NCBI RefSeq assembly: GCF_001421965.1
Contig: NZ_LMLP01000021.1
Span: 1 to 64,000, forward strand
DNA length: 64,000 bases
Direction of reading: 5' to 3'
Source of the DNA: Sphingomonas sp. Leaf67
GTDB lineage: Bacteria > Pseudomonadota > Alphaproteobacteria > Sphingomonadales > Sphingomonadaceae
In this document: positions 36,259 through 44,046 of the stretch, piece by piece
Position numbering within the stretch: the stretch's first letter is position 1
Layout of the letters: each line of letters starts with the position of its first letter
Position numbers and translations under genes: made by a program
The notes under the pieces: generated by a model
Database searches by the model: none
Seen by the model: the letters and a program-made list of their open reading frames with translations, nothing else
Told to the model about the DNA's origin: nothing

Positions 36259-36623
36259 GGTTCGCAGGGTACGCCGCGATCTTCGGGCGGGCCGACCGGG
36301 GCGGCGATGTGGTGCTGCCCGGCGCGCTGACGGCGGCGGGGCGGGTGCCGCTGCTGTGGCACCATCGCGGCGATCCGATCGGGACGGTCGAGCTGGCCGG
36401 CGAGGACGCGCGGGGCTTGCGCGTTATCGGTCGGATCGAGGCAGGCGAGGCGGCACGGCTGGTGGCGAGTGGCGCGGTGACCGGGCTGTCGTTCGGGTAC
36501 CGCGCGACGCAGGTGCGGCAGGGCGCGTGGCGGACGATCGCGGCGGCGGAGCTGGTCGAGGTCAGTATCGTCGCGCAGCCGATGCAGCCGCTGGCGCGGA
36601 TTCATGCCGTCGAGGACGGGTGA
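36246..36623 (+). CDS. GTA prohead protease (g4, HK97 family)
   Basis: A 125-residue HK97-type maturation protease that trims the capsid protein. Visible motifs: FAGYAAIFGRADRGGDVVLP, the catalytic His in PLLWHHRGDPIG, and the Ser in TGLSFGYRA (the family nucleophile region). It is short, lacking any C-terminal extension. ATG at 36246 overlaps the previous gene. An intrinsic terminator follows 30 bases after its stop. Confidence 0.88.
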   Translation: MGAVRFAGYAAIFGRADRGGDVVLPGALTAAGRVPLLWHHRGDPIGTVELAGEDARGLRVIGRIEAGEAARLVASGAVTGLSFGYRATQVRQGAWRTIAAAELVEVSIVAQPMQPLARIHAVEDG

Positions 36624-36653
36624 TCCTGCGGTTTCACAATCATTTTTCAACCG

Positions 36654-36684
36654 AAGGGGTGTCGCAGGTGCGGCGCCCCTTTTT
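36654..36684 (+). terminator. Intrinsic terminator between protease and capsid genes
   Basis: A 12-base-pair stem (36654-36665 with 36670-36681, two G-U pairs) closed by an AGGT loop and followed by a T-run ending at 36684: AAGGGGTGTCGC-aggt-GCGGCGCCCCTTTTT. It ends 16 bases before the capsid ATG, leaving no room for another promoter, so capsid transcription must pass through it. It looks like an attenuator. Confidence 0.8.
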
Positions 36685-36700
36685 GCATGGGGAAGACGGT

Positions 36701-37732
36701 ATGACGATCGATACGCTGGTGGGCAGCTTTTCGGGTGCGGGTGTCGGTGGCAGCCGGCCGATGCTGAGCGGCGCGGCGCCGGGGGGTGGCTTCGGTGCGT
36801 TCGTGCGCAGCGGGTCCGAGGTCGAGACCAAGGCGGTGGCCGGGACCAGCGATGCGGCGGGCGGCGTGGCGGTCCCGCGCGAGATCGATGCGATGATCGG
36901 CGCGACGCTGAAGAGTGCCAGCCCGATCCGCCGCATCGCGCAGGTCGTGAGCGTCGGCACGGCGGGCTATCGCAAGCTGGTGACCAGCGGCGGCACGCCG
37001 TCGGGCTGGGCGAGCGAAGGCGGCGCGCGGCCGGAGACGGCGACGCCGACCTTCAACGAGATCGCACCGCCGATGGGCGAACTCTACGCCAATCCGGCGG
37101 CGAGCCAGGCGATGCTCGACGATGCGGCGTTCGATGTCGAGCAATGGCTGGCCGGCGAGATCGCGAGCGAGTTCGCGCGCGCCGAGGGGCAGGCGTTCGT
37201 TAGCGGCAATGGCGTCGGGCGGCCGCGCGGGTTCCTGACCGGGCCGACCGCCGCGACGGGTGATGCGACGCGGGCGTTCGGGACGATGCAGTATCTGGCG
37301 AGCGGGGCGGCGGCGGACTTTGGCGCTGAGCCCGAGAACCGGCTGATCGATCTGGTCCAGGCGTTGCGCGGGGCGTATCGGCAGGGTGCGACCTTCGTGA
37401 TGAATGCGCAGACCGCGGCGCGCATCCGCAAGTTCAAGAGTGCCGAGGGCGCGTTCCTGTGGATGCCGGGGCTGGCGGCGGGGCAGCCCGATACGCTGCT
37501 GGGCTATCCGGTGGTCGAGGCGGAGGACATGCCGGACATCGCGGCGGGCAGTTTCCCGATCGCGTTCGGTAATTTCCGGGCAGGGTATCTGATCACCGAG
37601 CGGGCCGAGACGCAGATCCTGCGCGATCCGTATTCGAACAAGCCGTTCGTCCATTTCTACGCGACCAAGCGCGTCGGCGGAGCGGTGGTCAATTCGGAGG
37701 CGATCAAGCTGCTGAAGATCGCAGCGGCTTAA
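36701..37732 (+). CDS. GTA major capsid protein (g5, HK97 fold)
   Basis: A 343-residue HK97-fold capsid protein. The mature part starts near ETKAVAGTSDAAGGVAVPRE (residue 42) and continues with SASPIRRIAQVV, GGTPSGWASEGGARPETATP, GNGVGRPRGFL and the P-domain TLLGYPVVEAEDMPD. RcGTA-type capsids carry an N-terminal delta (scaffold) domain of about 100 residues that the protease removes; here only about 41 residues precede the mature part. ATG at 36701 has GGGGAAGA upstream. A terminator precedes and a long hairpin repeat follows. Confidence 0.93.
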   Translation: MTIDTLVGSFSGAGVGGSRPMLSGAAPGGGFGAFVRSGSEVETKAVAGTSDAAGGVAVPREIDAMIGATLKSASPIRRIAQVVSVGTAGYRKLVTSGGTPSGWASEGGARPETATPTFNEIAPPMGELYANPAASQAMLDDAAFDVEQWLAGEIASEFARAEGQAFVSGNGVGRPRGFLTGPTAATGDATRAFGTMQYLASGAAADFGAEPENRLIDLVQALRGAYRQGATFVMNAQTAARIRKFKSAEGAFLWMPGLAAGQPDTLLGYPVVEAEDMPDIAAGSFPIAFGNFRAGYLITERAETQILRDPYSNKPFVHFYATKRVGGAVVNSEAIKLLKIAAA

Positions 37733-37763
37733 TGGGTCGGGGCGGGGATAGCCCGCCCCGAGA

Positions 37764-37843
37764 CGGTGCCGGCCCGCTCCCCCACCCGGCCACCCATCGA
37801 GAATACCGTGTGGGTGGCCGGGTGGGGGAGCGGGCCGGCACCG
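37764..37843. repeat. Long hairpin repeat, copy C, inside the GTA cluster
   Basis: Perfect 33-base inverted arms (37764-37796, 37811-37843) around a 14-base loop. Arms contain CGGTGCCGGCCCGCTCCCCC and ACCCGGCCACCCA. Compared with copy A the loop is in reverse orientation but keeps CACGGTATT. It lies between capsid and g6 and has no T-run, so it is not a standard terminator. Confidence 0.9.
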
Positions 37844-37880
37844 CCATCCGCGTGAGCGGATCAAAAAACGGGAGATGTAT

Positions 37881-38375
37881 ATGAGCGCAGCGCCTTTTCC
37901 GGCGGCGGCGATCGCGGGGGTGCGCGCGGCGGCGCGGGACTATCTGCGGATCACGGGCAGTGCCGAGGATGCGGTGATCGATCGGCTGGCGGCGAGCGCG
38001 CTGGCGCTGGCCGAGGCCTATACCGGGACCGCGATCCTCGCGCGGCCGCACGAGGCGATGATGGCGGCGAGCGGCGAGTGGCGGGCGTTGCCGGTGGGAC
38101 CGGTCAGCGCGATCGTCGCGGTCGCACCGGTCACGGCGATCGATATCGATGCCGACGGCACGGGATGGGTGCGGATGGCGGCGGCCAGCCCGGTGCACTT
38201 CACCGCCGGGATCGCAGCGACGTGGGAGACGGTGCCGGCGGCGGTCGCGCAAGGGGTGGTGGTGCTGGTCGCACATCTGTTCGATCAACGAACGGCGAGC
38301 GCCGCGCCCCCGGCGGCGGTCGGGGCGCTGTGGCGGCCGTGGCGGCGGATGCAACTGACGGGGGCGCGGCGATGA
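37881..38375 (+). CDS. GTA head-tail connector (g6 position)
   Basis: A 164-residue protein of the phage head-tail connector type (DNA-packaging gp6-like): an N-terminal helical part (YLRITGSAEDAVIDRLAASA, LAEAYTGTAIL) and a C-terminal AVAQGVVVLVAHLFDQR. The ATG at 37881 is chosen over 37875 because GGAG is six bases away. Coupled to the next gene (overlap of four bases). Confidence 0.85.
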   Translation: MSAAPFPAAAIAGVRAAARDYLRITGSAEDAVIDRLAASALALAEAYTGTAILARPHEAMMAASGEWRALPVGPVSAIVAVAPVTAIDIDADGTGWVRMAAASPVHFTAGIAATWETVPAAVAQGVVVLVAHLFDQRTASAAPPAAVGALWRPWRRMQLTGARR

Positions 38376-38575
38376 GGGCGGCGCTGGTGCGGGGCATCGC
38401 GGTTGCCGAGCGGCGGGCGGCCGAGATGCAGGCACGGGTAGCTGCGGCAGCGGCGGCGGTGCCGGGGGTGCGGGCCGAGGCGGTCGACGACGCGGTGGTG
38501 CTGTCGGGCAAGGGGCTGGCGCGGCGGACGATCGTCGATCCGCGGTTGCAGGATATCGCGGGGTGGGGGCGATGA
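38372..38575 (+). CDS. Short protein at the GTA g7 position
   Basis: A 67-residue protein (RGIAVAERRAAEMQARVAAA, then AVVLSGKGLARRTIVDPRLQ). In RcGTA the g7 slot holds a head-tail adaptor of about 110 residues; this is shorter, but the overlaps with g6 and g8 (ATGA on both sides) and its place indicate the equivalent part. Family not recognised directly. Confidence 0.65.
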   Translation: MRAALVRGIAVAERRAAEMQARVAAAAAAVPGVRAEAVDDAVVLSGKGLARRTIVDPRLQDIAGWGR

Positions 38576-38952
38576 TCGCGGGGACGCTGTTGCAGGCGAT
38601 GCTGGTCGCTCGGCTGCGGGGCGTGCTGACCGGGGCGAGTGTGTTCGATGCGCCGCCGGTGCGTGCCGCGCGGCCCTTCGTCGTGGTCGACATGCCGGTG
38701 CTGTCCGACTGGGGAACCAAGGATGCCGCCGGACGCGAGGGGCGGGTGGTCGTGCAACTGTTCGACGATGGCGAGGTGCCGGTGCGGCTGCGGACGCTGG
38801 CGGCGGCGGCGGAAGGGGCGGTGCTGTCGGCGCCTGCGGCTCTGGCGGGGTGGCGGATCGTCAGTCTGGTGTTCGTGCGCAGCCGGGTGGTGCGCGAGGG
38901 CAAGGGCTGGATCGGATCGGTCGAGTTTCGGGTGCGGATGCTGGCGGGGTGA
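38572..38952 (+). CDS. DUF3168 tail-terminator-like protein (g8)
   Basis: A 126-residue DUF3168 protein: N-terminal LLQAMLVARLRGVLTGASVF, then VVVDMPVLSDWGTKDAAGRE and the C-terminal beta-rich RIVSLVFVRSRVVREGKGWI. In RcGTA the g8 product caps the tail tube at the head-tail joint. ATG 38572 overlaps the previous stop; the gap to the tail tube gene holds three REP hairpins. Confidence 0.85.
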   Translation: MIAGTLLQAMLVARLRGVLTGASVFDAPPVRAARPFVVVDMPVLSDWGTKDAAGREGRVVVQLFDDGEVPVRLRTLAAAAEGAVLSAPAALAGWRIVSLVFVRSRVVREGKGWIGSVEFRVRMLAG

Positions 38953-38977
38953 GGGGAATGGCTTTTCCGTACGGTCG

Positions 38978-39120
38978 TACCCCGGCGTAGGCCGGGGTCC
39001 AGTTGCGGCACGGTTCTGAAGACAAAGCAGCGTCCCCCAACCTGGCCCCGGCCTTCGCCGGGGTACGAGTGGAGGAAAGGTGGCGCCGGTGGCTCTGGAT
39101 CCCCGCCTTCGCGGGGATAC
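38978..39120. repeat. Three REP hairpins upstream of the tail tube gene
   Basis: TACCCCGGCgtagGCCGGGGT (38978-38998), CCCCGGCcttcGCCGGGG (39046-39063) and ATCCCCGCcttcGCGGGGAT (39099-39118). They fill the 212-base gap between g8 and g9, in a cluster whose other genes mostly overlap. Confidence 0.75.
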
Positions 39121-39164
39121 GCCGGAGGCGGGGCGGCGAGCATCATCAACATCGGGAGAATGAC

Positions 39165-39572
39165 ATGGCGGCAGAGAAGGGGAGTGCGTTCCTGCTGAAG
39201 ATCGGGAACGGGGCGGTGCCGGTGGCCTATGCGACGGTCGCGGGGCTGCGCACGACGCAGTTGAGCGTCAATGGCGAGGCGGTTGCGATCACCAGCAAGG
39301 ATTCGGGCGGGTGGCGCGAACTGCTGTCGGGCGCGGGGGTGCGGTCGGTCAGCGTGTCGGGCGCGGGGGTCTTTACCGGATCGGGGGCGGAAGTCCGGCT
39401 GCGGGCCAATGCGCTGGCCGGCACGATCGAGGAGTATCGGCTGACCTTCGAAGGGGGCGAGACGATGACCGGACGGTTTCTCGTCACGCGGCTCGACTAT
39501 GCCGGCGATTATAATGGCGAGCGCAATTACACGCTGGCGCTCGAATCCTCCGGCCCGGTGGTGTCGGCATGA
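39165..39572 (+). CDS. GTA tail tube protein (g9)
   Basis: A 135-residue major tail (TP901-1-type) protein that stacks to form the tail tube. It has GSAFLLKIGNGAVPVAYATV, LSVNGEAVAITSKDSGGWRE and YAGDYNGERNYTLALESSG, typical of the RcGTA g9 family, and the same length. ATG at 39165 follows GGGAG. Coupled to g10 by a four-base overlap. Confidence 0.9.
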   Translation: MAAEKGSAFLLKIGNGAVPVAYATVAGLRTTQLSVNGEAVAITSKDSGGWRELLSGAGVRSVSVSGAGVFTGSGAEVRLRANALAGTIEEYRLTFEGGETMTGRFLVTRLDYAGDYNGERNYTLALESSGPVVSA

Positions 39573-39880
39573 GCGGCGCGGCGAATGCCGTGCGCGGCGA
39601 GGCCAGCCTGCGGGTGCGCGGCGAGACGCTGGTGCTGCGGCCGAGCTTTGCCGCGCTGGTCGCGGCGGAGGGCGAGGTCGGGTCGCTGTTCGCACTGGTC
39701 GAGCGGGCGGCGGCGGGGCGGCTGACGCTGGCCGACCTGATTGCGCTGCTGTGGCATTGCCTGCGCGATCCGGTGGCGATGTCGCGCGAGGAGTTTGCCG
39801 ATGCGGTGACGGCGGCCGGGATCGCCGCGGCGACGCCGGCGCTCAAACAACTGATCGCGCAGATATTGGGCGGGCGGTGA
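39569..39880 (+). CDS. GTA gp10-type protein (g10)
   Basis: A 103-residue protein with the GTA-gp10 pattern: ASLRVRGETLVLRPSFAALV, AEGEVGSLFALVERAAAGRL, DLIALLWHCL. It probably serves as a tail assembly chaperone before the tape measure gene. Overlaps the next gene by four bases (GTGA). Confidence 0.85.
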   Translation: MSGAANAVRGEASLRVRGETLVLRPSFAALVAAEGEVGSLFALVERAAAGRLTLADLIALLWHCLRDPVAMSREEFADAVTAAGIAAATPALKQLIAQILGGR

Positions 39881-40068
39881 GTTTTGCCGAGGGCGCGGCC
39901 CGGGCGGCCGGGCTGGCGGGAGTGGCGTTCGGGTGGTGCCCGGACGCCTTTTGGGCGGCGACGCCCGCCGAACTGGGCGCGCTGGTGCAGGCGGTGCGGG
40001 GCGATGCGCCCGCCCCCTGCGACCGCGCGACGATCGACACGCTGAAGGAGCGTTTTCCCGATGGATGA
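39877..40068 (+). CDS. Tail assembly chaperone-like protein (g10.1)
   Basis: A 63-residue protein with FGWCPDAFWAATPAELGALV, the signature of the small phage tail assembly chaperone family found just before the tape measure gene in GTAs. GTG start at 39877 overlaps g10; its end overlaps the tape measure start by eight bases. Confidence 0.82.
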   Translation: MSFAEGAARAAGLAGVAFGWCPDAFWAATPAELGALVQAVRGDAPAPCDRATIDTLKERFPDG

Positions 40069-40612
40069 GGAAATCGAACGGCTGATCGTGCGCGTGCGCG
40101 CCGATACCGCCGGGTTCGCCGGCGACGTGGCGGCGATGCAGGCCAGTCTGGACGGGCCGTTTGCCGGCGGGGTCGAGCGGGCAGGGCGCGCGATCGAGAC
40201 CGCGCTGGGCCGCGCGATCCGCACCGGCAAGCTGGATTTCGACGATCTGCGCGATACCGCACTGAAGGTGCTGGCGGAGATCGCGGCGGCGGCGGTGCTG
40301 GGGTCGGGCGGCGGTGGCGGCGGCGTGGCGGGCGGGATCGCCGGCGTGCTGGGTGCGCTGGTCGGCGGCGCACCGGGGCGGGCGACGGGCGGACCGGTCA
40401 GCCCGGCGCGACCCTATCTGGTCGGCGAGCGCGGGCCGGAATTGTTCGTGCCGACCAGCAGCGGACAGGTGGTGGCGATGCAGGGCGGGCCTGCGCGCGA
40501 CGTGCGGGTGGCGATCACCGTCCATGCGCCGGGGCAGGATGCGCCGCGCGCGCTGCAACAATCGAGCCGGCAGGTCGCGCGGGCGGTGCGTGCCGCGCTG
40601 ATGGAGGCTTGA
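40061..40612 (+). CDS. GTA tape measure protein (g11)
   Basis: A 183-residue short tape measure protein: helical N-terminus (LIVRVRADTAGFAGDVAAMQ), a Gly-rich hydrophobic centre (VLGSGGGGGGVAGGIAGVLG), and the conserved ATGGPVSPARPYLVGERGPE block typical of tape measure C-termini. GTA tails are short, so the small size is expected. Confidence 0.85.
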   Translation: MDEEIERLIVRVRADTAGFAGDVAAMQASLDGPFAGGVERAGRAIETALGRAIRTGKLDFDDLRDTALKVLAEIAAAAVLGSGGGGGGVAGGIAGVLGALVGGAPGRATGGPVSPARPYLVGERGPELFVPTSSGQVVAMQGGPARDVRVAITVHAPGQDAPRALQQSSRQVARAVRAALMEA

Positions 40613-40613
40613 G

Positions 40614-42902
40614 ATGGGGCATTGGCTGGCCGAACAGCGGACGGTGCAGGACGAAGGCGTGCTGACGCGGTTCGATCCGGTGTACTGGACCGTCGATTTT
40701 CCGCGACCGATGATGGCGTCGGTGGTGACGACCGCGCCGGATGCGCTGCGGGTAACATGCGTATTCTATCGGCGCGACGATCTGGCGGGGCTGATCTGGG
40801 CGTCGGAGGATCGGCACGACCATGTGTTGCTGCGCTACGCGACGTCGCGCGATTATCGCGACTGCCGGTTGCGGTTTCGCTGGCGCTCGGCGGGGCTTCG
40901 GCCGCTGGATGCGACGCATGGGCCGGTGCTGACGATCGAGGGGCGCGATGCCGAGGGGGTGGCGCGGGCGTGGTATGTGCGGCTGTGGAACTATGCCACG
41001 GGGACGCCCGACGATGCGGAGATCGCGATCGATTTCGCGAACGTCGTCGGCGGGTACCGGCTGCCCGACGATGCGGTGCCGGTCTGGGCGGGCGATGTCG
41101 ACCGGATGTTCGTGTCGCTGGTGCCGCCGGACTATGATGCGGGCGACGGATTTCTCAGCAGCCCGTCGGAGGGTTGGGTCGAGCTGTCGGCGATCCGGTG
41201 CGACGGGCCGGGATCGGTGCTGGCGATCGGTGAGGTCGTGGTGCCCGAACATGGGCTGCGCATCGCGAGCGGCTATGACGACAGCTATCACCTGACGCCC
41301 GCGCGGTTGCTGCACAATGCGTTGCGGCTGGGGTATCGTGGTGCCCTCGTCCACTATGTCGGGATGAGCCATTATTTCCGGCTCGAACGCTCAGGCGACG
41401 GGCTGTTCGTGTCGCTGGCCGGGGGCGTGCTGAACGGCCCGTGCGTGGCGTGGCATCGCGACTTTGCGGCGCGTGCCGACGCGCTGGGCTATGATCCTAT
41501 CTGGTCGCTTAGTTACGAGTTGTTCGACGCGCATTGCTGGGGCGACTGGAAACAGCGGGCGAGCGACGGGTCGCCAGCGCTGACCGGATGGGTGCCGCCA
41601 TCGACATTGCTGTCGCCAGCGCATGGCGGGGCGATGGCGTATTTGCAGGCGGTGGCGCGGGCGTTCGTCGGGATCGCGCGCGCGGCGGGGGGCAAGGGGC
41701 AGTTTCAGGTCGGCGAACCATGGTGGTGGGTGACGACCGATCATCGCATCTGCCTGTACGATGCGGCGGCGAAGGCGGCGCTGGGCGGCAATCCGGTGGT
41801 GATCGAAGATGTGCGCGGCGAGTTGACCGTGGCGAAGCGGGCGGTGCTCGACCGGGCGGGGCAATTGCTGGCGGCATCGACGGCGGCGCTGGTCGCGGCG
41901 GCGCGGGGGGCGGGGGCGGAACAGGCGTTGTTGCTCGCCTATCTGCCGACGATCCTCGACGCCGCCAGTCCGCAGGTGAAGCGGGCGAATTTGCCGGTCG
42001 GCTGGGCCAAACCGGCGTTCGATGTGCTGCAACTGGAGGATTATGACTGGGCGGCGACCGGCAATGTCGGGTCGACCGCGCGTGGCGTGAGCGCGGCGGG
42101 GGCACGGCTCGGCTATCCGGTCGACGAACAGCATTATTTTTCGGGGTTCGTGTTGCGGCCCGAGGATCGCGGGCAGTGGCCGGCGATCACGGCGGCGGCC
42201 GAGGTCGCGCGCGGGCGCGGGGTGGCAGAGACGTTCGTCTGGGCGCTGCCGCAGGTGTTGCGCGACGGGTTCACCTATTTCGAGGAGGAGGGGGCGATGG
42301 AGGCGTTCGATGACGTGCGCTTTCCGCTGGCGCTGGGCGCGCAGGCGGAGGTGATGCCGGAAACCTCGACCGCGATCGCGGTGGGGGCCGGGGGTGCCGA
42401 GGCGCGCAATGTCGACTGGGCCGAGCCGCGCACGCGCTATGATGTCGGGCCGGGCGTCCGGTCGGAGCGCGATGTGGCGGTGCTGCTCGATTTCTTTCGG
42501 GCACGGCTGGGACCGGCGCGCGGGTTCCGGTTGCAGGACCCGTTCGATCACGCGACGGGGGTGCCGCCCGCATTCGGCGACGTGGCGATCGGGACCGGCG
42601 ACGGGGTGACGACGCGGTTCGCGCTGGTGAAGCGATACGGGGCGATGGTGCGGCGGATCACCCGGCCGGTGGCGGGCAGCGTGCGGGTCGGCGTCGGCGG
42701 GGTCGAGACGCAGGGCTTTGCGGTGGTCGCCGGCGGCTGGGTGCAGCTCGATGTCGCGCCGGCGAGGGGCGTGGCGGTGACGGCAGGGTTCGCGTTCGAC
42801 GTGGCCGTACGCTTTGCCGAGGACCGGTTGCAGGTGGCGCGCGCGACCTTTGGCGCGGCGAGTGCCGCCAGCGTGCCGCTGATCGAGGTGCGCGAGCCAT
42901 GA
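40614..42902 (+). CDS. Enlarged GTA g12: N-terminal beta/TIM-barrel-like region plus DUF2460
   Basis: A 762-residue protein. The last 200 residues (from MEAFDDVRFPLALGAQAEVM, residue 562) are a complete DUF2460 distal tail protein, which is the whole of RcGTA g12 (about 210 residues). In front stand about 560 extra residues: a beta-rich part (1 to about 215, WRSAGLRPLDATHGPVLTIE) and an alpha/beta part (about 225-555, LVHYVGMSHYFRLE, GYDPIWSLSYELFDAHCWGD, PVDEQHYFSGFVLRPED) that reads like a TIM-barrel or tail-sheath-like structure. The fusion joint coincides with the normal DUF2460 start, and a strong GAGGAGGAGG lies just before that ATG (42297). Confidence 0.82.
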   Translation: MGHWLAEQRTVQDEGVLTRFDPVYWTVDFPRPMMASVVTTAPDALRVTCVFYRRDDLAGLIWASEDRHDHVLLRYATSRDYRDCRLRFRWRSAGLRPLDATHGPVLTIEGRDAEGVARAWYVRLWNYATGTPDDAEIAIDFANVVGGYRLPDDAVPVWAGDVDRMFVSLVPPDYDAGDGFLSSPSEGWVELSAIRCDGPGSVLAIGEVVVPEHGLRIASGYDDSYHLTPARLLHNALRLGYRGALVHYVGMSHYFRLERSGDGLFVSLAGGVLNGPCVAWHRDFAARADALGYDPIWSLSYELFDAHCWGDWKQRASDGSPALTGWVPPSTLLSPAHGGAMAYLQAVARAFVGIARAAGGKGQFQVGEPWWWVTTDHRICLYDAAAKAALGGNPVVIEDVRGELTVAKRAVLDRAGQLLAASTAALVAAARGAGAEQALLLAYLPTILDAASPQVKRANLPVGWAKPAFDVLQLEDYDWAATGNVGSTARGVSAAGARLGYPVDEQHYFSGFVLRPEDRGQWPAITAAAEVARGRGVAETFVWALPQVLRDGFTYFEEEGAMEAFDDVRFPLALGAQAEVMPETSTAIAVGAGGAEARNVDWAEPRTRYDVGPGVRSERDVAVLLDFFRARLGPARGFRLQDPFDHATGVPPAFGDVAIGTGDGVTTRFALVKRYGAMVRRITRPVAGSVRVGVGGVETQGFAVVAGGWVQLDVAPARGVAVTAGFAFDVAVRFAEDRLQVARATFGAASAASVPLIEVREP

Positions 42903-43681
42903 GCGCGGTGACGACGCTGACGTGGTGCTGGCGGATCGACCGGCGCGACGGGGTGACGATCGGCCTTACCGCGCATGACCGCGATGTGGTGGTCGATGGC
43001 CTGTTGTATCGCGCCGCGCCGGGCATGGTGCCGTCGGCGATCGTGCGTGACGACACGCTCGACGCGCCGGTGATGGCGGTCGAGGGGGCGCTGAGCCATG
43101 CCGCGACCGGTGAGCGCGACCTGATGGCGGGGCGCTATGACGGGGCGCGGGTGGCGGTGTTCGCGGTCGACTGGGAAACGCCGGGGACGCCGGTGCCGGT
43201 CGCGACCGGGCGGATCGGCGGTGTCGAGACGCGGCGCGGGCGTTTCTCGGCAGAGATGCTGGGGGGCGAGGTGCGGCTGGATGCGCCGGTGGTGGAGGCG
43301 ACGTCGCCGGGGTGCCGCGCGACGCTGGGCGACAGGCGGTGCCGGGTGGCGATGGCCGGGCGGCGGCGGATGGCGCGGGTGACGGCGCAGGATGGCGCGC
43401 GGCTGTCGCTGGCGGGCGGGGCGGGCTTTGCGCGCGGGCGGCTGCGGTGGATCGGCGGTGCCAATAGCGGGCTGTCGGCGGTGATCCTTGCCGGGGACGC
43501 GGCCGGCGTGACGCTGGAACTGCCGCCGCGGTTCGAGGGCAAGGGCGCGCTGGTCGAGATCGCCGAGGGGTGCGACGGCACGCTCGACACCTGTCGCGAT
43601 CGGTTCGGCAATGTGGCGAATTTTCGGGGCGAGCCGTATCTGCCGGGGATCGACCTGCTGACCCGGTATCCGGGGGCATGA
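42899..43681 (+). CDS. GTA hub protein DUF2163 (g13)
   Basis: A 260-residue DUF2163 protein, the baseplate hub in RcGTA. Four cysteines are in place (SPGCRATLGDRRCR and EGCDGTLDTC), matching those reported to hold an iron-sulfur cluster in the RcGTA hub. The C-terminal NVANFRGEPYLPGIDLL is the family signature. Overlaps g12 and g14 by four bases each. Confidence 0.9.
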   Translation: MSAVTTLTWCWRIDRRDGVTIGLTAHDRDVVVDGLLYRAAPGMVPSAIVRDDTLDAPVMAVEGALSHAATGERDLMAGRYDGARVAVFAVDWETPGTPVPVATGRIGGVETRRGRFSAEMLGGEVRLDAPVVEATSPGCRATLGDRRCRVAMAGRRRMARVTAQDGARLSLAGGAGFARGRLRWIGGANSGLSAVILAGDAAGVTLELPPRFEGKGALVEIAEGCDGTLDTCRDRFGNVANFRGEPYLPGIDLLTRYPGA

Positions 43682-44037
43682 GCGCGCTCGAACGGGCGCG
43701 CAGCGTCATCGGGGTGCGGTTCCGGCGGCAGGGGCGCGGGGAAGGCGGGTTCGACTGTGTCGGGCTGGTCGGCTGGGCGCATAAGGTCGACGTGCCGGCG
43801 GACTATCCCGGGCGCAGCGGCGATGCGACGCGGGTCGTGACGGTGCTGGCGGCGGCAGGGTTTCGGCGGGTCGATCGGGCGATGGCCGGCGATGTGCTGC
43901 TGCTGCTGACCGGGCCGGGGCAGTTGCATCTGGGGCTGTCGACCGGGGGCGGCATCCTGCACGCCGATGCGGTCGCGCGGGCGGTGGTCGAACGGCGCGA
44001 CGTGCCGTGGCCGATCCTGAGCATCTGGCGGAAATAG
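43678..44037 (+). CDS. GTA NlpC/P60-type cell-wall peptidase (g14)
   Basis: A 119-residue NlpC/P60 peptidase expected to open peptidoglycan at the tail tip. The nucleophile Cys is in GGFDCVGLVGWAH (about residue 27) and the His in GQLHLGLSTGGGILHAD. It is shorter than the RcGTA g14 product (about 150 residues). ATG at 43678 overlaps g13. Confidence 0.87.
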   Translation: MSALERARSVIGVRFRRQGRGEGGFDCVGLVGWAHKVDVPADYPGRSGDATRVVTVLAAAGFRRVDRAMAGDVLLLLTGPGQLHLGLSTGGGILHADAVARAVVERRDVPWPILSIWRK

Positions 44038-44046
44038 GAGAGACAT

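Noticed and set aside
37764..37843. The long hairpin after the capsid gene as an intrinsic terminator
   Set aside because: No T-run follows on either strand, and the same sequence occurs at two unrelated places, so it is a dispersed repeat.
38978..39120. CRISPR-like repeats in the g8-g9 gap
   Set aside because: The three units are unequal hairpins with different spacing and no uniform spacers; they are REP elements.
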